DNA of 8,558 nucleotides, taken from assembly GCA_021815535.1 (NCBI GenBank), contig JAKAGL010000087.1:1-8558 (forward strand), given 5' to 3'. The notes under the pieces are model-generated. The model saw nothing but the letters and a program-made list of their open reading frames with translations. It made no database searches and was not told the origin of the DNA. Within the stretch, counting starts at the first letter, position 1. Each line of letters starts with the position of its first letter. Shown here piece by piece: positions 6,359 to 8,558 of the stretch. The position numbers were made by a program, and so were the translations under genes. This stretch comes from a bacterium (GTDB lineage Bacteria; Nitrospinota_A; UBA7883; JACRGQ01).

Positions 6359-8059
6359 TCAGAAGTCGTCCATTCCCTCATCCCCGAACGGAATAACCTC
6401 GTCAGCCCTTATTGTTTTTGCTGTTCTGGACTCTGATGCCGGTTTCCGCATTTCCGCCTTCGGTTTGGGCAACCCTTTCGGTTTTGCCATCAGCGGCGCA
6501 TGGGCAACCTTTCCAAAATGCTTTTCTGCTTTTTTCGGCACAGCCTTCTGTTTGTGCTCGTTGTCTTTATTGGTTGCCTGGCCTGCACCATAAACTATCT
6601 CTCCAAGCTCGCTCACGAAATTGGTCAGTATCTCCGCTTGAGCCGAAAGCTCTTCGCTGGACGATGCAGCCTCCTCTGCCCCCGCCGCGTTGGCCTGCGT
6701 CACGGCATCCATCTGGGTTACGGCTTTATTGATCTGCTCAACACCCTGCGCCTGTTCATTGGAGGCCGATGCTACTTCGGCCGCAAGATCCCCCGCCTTC
6801 TTGATCTGAATAGCGATCTCGTCGAGCGATTTGGCGACGCGTTCCGTTATGGAATTTCCGGCATTGGTCTTCTCTACCGCGTTCTGAATAAGCCCGGAAA
6901 TGTCCTTTGAAGCGGCCGCGGCACGCTGCGCCAGATTGCGCACTTCTTCCGCCACCACGGCAAATCCTTTCCCCGCCTCGCCCGCGCGGGCCGCTTCCAC
7001 GGCCGCGTTAAGAGCCAGCAAATTGGTCTGGAAAGCAATCTCTTCGATCGTCTTGATGATCTTTGCAATATCGTCGGACGCCTTTTTGATCTCTCCCATT
7101 GCGGCTATCATGTTCTTCATTTCCGCCACGCCGGTATCGGTGGCCTTTTTGCTCTCGACCATAATCCCGTTCACCACATTTGCGTTATCGGCATTGTGCT
7201 TTGTCATGGAGGAAATTTCCTCGAGTGACGACGATGTCTCCTCGATCGAGGCGGCCTGCTCGCTGGCCCCCTCCGCCATCTGCTGGCTGGTCTCCGAAAG
7301 CTGGCTTGATGCGGAAGACACCTGATCCGCACCGCTGGTGAGGCCGTCCATCACCTTTGATATGCTGGAGATGACGGAACGCAGAATGATAACGGCCAGT
7401 GCAATGCCGGCGAGAATGCCGATAACGGAGGAAAGGGTAACGATCATCTTGGTACGGGAATAGTCTGCGGCCGCCTGGGTTTTGGCATCTTCTTTCTGTT
7501 TTTTATAGTGTTCAACAAGAGCGTCCTGAACATCCTCGGCTTTTTTTACCCGCACCGTATTGTCATCCAGGGACTGGTGAATCGCCTTCATAAAATCGAT
7601 CCGCATTTTCTGCGCCCGGGGGGAAGTGTCGTTTGATACGATGATATTGGTATCGACGTCGGCAAGAAGATTGAATACTATTTTCGCCCCTTCATAATAG
7701 TTGTCGAACTTAACGTCGAGGTCTTCCCACTGCTTCTTGGCCTCCGGGGTCGAGATCGCCTCTATTTTCTTGATGGCATCTTTGTATTCCCCATAATGCT
7801 CATCCCGCTTTTTGACCCATTCAGCGTTATTGGCGGCATTATACTCGATGATGAAGTTCTTCTCTGTCCGTATGACGTCGGTCATCCCCATCTGAATGTC
7901 ATACGTTAACGCGAGTTTTTCCGAAATATCCGCGTTGTATTCAACCTTGTCGTAGACGGCCCCCATCCGATTTATACCAACTACAGCGATAATGACCGAA
8001 ACGAGGATAAGAATGGCGAACACCAATGACATTTTCCCCGCAAGACTCAAGTTCTTCAT
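6359..8059 (-). CDS. Methyl-accepting chemotaxis protein (transmembrane chemoreceptor)
   Basis: A 566-residue inner-membrane receptor that senses a signal outside and controls CheA through CheW. Layout: helix 1 at about 10-29; a periplasmic part at about 30-204, mostly helical, with the RTEKNFI element at 64-70 typical of four-helix-bundle ligand domains; helix 2 at about 205-227; then the cytoplasmic coiled-coil signalling domain, whose tip (about 339-374) shows EEIAFQTNLLALNAAVEAAR and GEAGKGFAVVAEEVR, the CheA/CheW contact region. Adaptation-type Glu/Gln-Glu pairs lie at about 272-282. Only a short segment (228-245) separates helix 2 from the signalling domain, so a normal ~50-residue HAMP domain is absent or cut down. 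A Lys/Pro/Ala-rich linker (about 495-550) leads to the acidic end VIPFGDEGMDDF, perhaps a tether for adaptation enzymes (inference). The ligand is unknown. The ATG at 8059 is preceded by GGGGGA at a workable distance. Confidence 0.95.
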   Translation of the reverse strand: MKNLSLAGKMSLVFAILILVSVIIAVVGINRMGAVYDKVEYNADISEKLALTYDIQMGMTDVIRTEKNFIIEYNAANNAEWVKKRDEHYGEYKDAIKKIEAISTPEAKKQWEDLDVKFDNYYEGAKIVFNLLADVDTNIIVSNDTSPRAQKMRIDFMKAIHQSLDDNTVRVKKAEDVQDALVEHYKKQKEDAKTQAAADYSRTKMIVTLSSVIGILAGIALAVIILRSVISSISKVMDGLTSGADQVSSASSQLSETSQQMAEGASEQAASIEETSSSLEEISSMTKHNADNANVVNGIMVESKKATDTGVAEMKNMIAAMGEIKKASDDIAKIIKTIEEIAFQTNLLALNAAVEAARAGEAGKGFAVVAEEVRNLAQRAAAASKDISGLIQNAVEKTNAGNSITERVAKSLDEIAIQIKKAGDLAAEVASASNEQAQGVEQINKAVTQMDAVTQANAAGAEEAASSSEELSAQAEILTNFVSELGEIVYGAGQATNKDNEHKQKAVPKKAEKHFGKVAHAPLMAKPKGLPKPKAEMRKPASESRTAKTIRADEVIPFGDEGMDDF

Positions 8060-8383
8060 AACCGTTCCCCCACAGAATATGATTTAGATTTTATTTTTGA
8101 ATTTTGATAAAACCCCTCTGCGTTGGCCCCGCCACCGCACCCAAGTCCGTTAACATGCTTCATAGCCACAACTTTCTACAGTCAATTAACGCCTCTGACC
8201 CACCAAAACCGCCGCTGGCCATGCTTTGAGAAGCGAAGGACGCGCTTAATTATTTCAAATCAAAACCAAGGAGTCGCAGGAAACAGTCAGGGACCGGAAG
8301 AAAGAATGGAACAACTTCCCCAGGGGGCACAAGAAAGGGGTGATTCCCGCTGCGCTACGCAGGTTAATACCAACACAATAAAC

Positions 8384-8419
8384 CGTTTGGCTGTAACCTT
8401 GAATCGTTTGACAGCAACG
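8384..8419. repeat. Two imperfect direct repeats, 21 bp apart
   Basis: CGTTTGGCTGTAACC begins at 8384 and CGTTTGACAGCAACG at 8405; they agree at 11 of 15 positions and start exactly 21 bp apart, which is two helical turns. This is the geometry of tandem regulator sites, but two copies are weak evidence. Confidence 0.3.
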
Positions 8420-8520
8420 CCGGCAATGCATACCAAGCAGGAGATCATTAATAAAGCCTGTAACAGCTCCACATCAAAGAATGCCTGAAAATCCCATATC
8501 ATGATTTTAACCACCGCCGA

Positions 8521-8535
8521 ATTTTATCATAAAAT
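8521..8535. repeat. AT-rich perfect 7+1+7 palindrome
   Basis: ATTTTAT and ATAAAAT flank a central C. It resembles a dimeric regulator's operator near the right edge, perhaps serving a gene beyond the window. AT-rich palindromes of this size also arise by chance. Confidence 0.35.
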
Positions 8536-8558
8536 CCGCCCAGGAATGGGAAATAACA

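Larger units (their letters stand above)
8060..8558. other. About 500 bases upstream of the chemoreceptor with no convincing gene
   Basis: Both strands hold open stretches (up to 121 codons on +, 75 on -), but none has a credible start site, a recognisable motif or protein-like composition throughout. The region should contain the chemoreceptor promoter; a weak candidate on the - strand is TTGACT (8180-8185) with TATGAA (8159-8164), but the 15-base spacer is short. It also holds small repeats at 8384-8410 and 8521-8535. Confidence 0.55.

Noticed and set aside
6500..7325. Two + strand frames (136 and 141 codons) antisense to the chemoreceptor
   Set aside because: They mirror the alanine- and serine-rich signalling domain; the receptor is certain on the - strand.
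8287..8320. GTCAGGGACCGGAAGAAAG looks a little like the SRP RNA apical motif
   Set aside because: The bases flanking GGAA do not form the required closing stem, and the conserved AGCA side of the internal loop is missing.
8350..8362. CTGCG-CTA-CGCAG mini-hairpin
   Set aside because: A five-base stem with a three-base loop is common by chance and has no supporting context.
8123..8488. 121-codon + strand frame
   Set aside because: Composition is unstructured, no ribosome site precedes it and no motif is recognisable.
8287..8514. 75-codon - strand frame with a hydrophobic segment, upstream of the chemoreceptor
   Set aside because: GTG start, no ribosome site, and a tail (Ser/Cys/Pro-rich) unlike a folded protein; one hydrophobic run is not enough.

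Overview
The window reads as chromosomal DNA of a motile, Gram-negative bacterium. The evidence is a chemotaxis histidine kinase tail, a transmembrane chemoreceptor, a polyprenyl-phosphate sugar-phosphate transferase of the WbpL/WecA kind, and a small membrane protein of a type I remember mainly from proteobacteria. I cannot place it more closely; a deltaproteobacterium-like or Nitrospinota-like lineage would fit the chemoreceptor style, but that is a guess. Gene density is high. I see no tRNA, rRNA, CRISPR array, insertion sequence or phage gene.

Left part (1-2638, + strand): three tightly packed genes. The window opens inside cheA and holds only its CheW-like C-terminal domain. The cheA stop overlaps by 4 bases (ATGA) the start of a small exported, proline- and lysine-rich protein of unknown function. 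The end of that gene overlaps by 17 bases a complete malic enzyme gene with all its catalytic residues. The three are probably co-transcribed, although their functions are not obviously related.

Middle part (2657-6026, all - strand, read right to left): a membrane glycosyltransferase that starts lipid-linked glycan synthesis, a possible 40-codon reading frame, a DegT/DnrJ/EryC1/StrS sugar aminotransferase, a small two-helix membrane protein, and a thymidylate kinase. The first and third form a plausible surface-glycan pair: one makes an amino sugar and the other loads a sugar phosphate onto undecaprenyl phosphate. Malic enzyme and thymidylate kinase converge with only 18 bases between their stops and no visible terminator.

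Right part (6027-8558): a 332-base gap with a perfect 10-bp inverted repeat, then a complete methyl-accepting chemotaxis protein on the - strand, then about 500 bases with no convincing gene but some small operator-like repeats.

Most of the window is ordinary. I found no clear undescribed system. The items most worth a second look are the cheA / exported protein / malic enzyme overlaps, the small reading frame coupled to the aminotransferase start, a 21-bp exact repeat shared by cheA and the malic enzyme gene, and the noncoding region upstream of the chemoreceptor.
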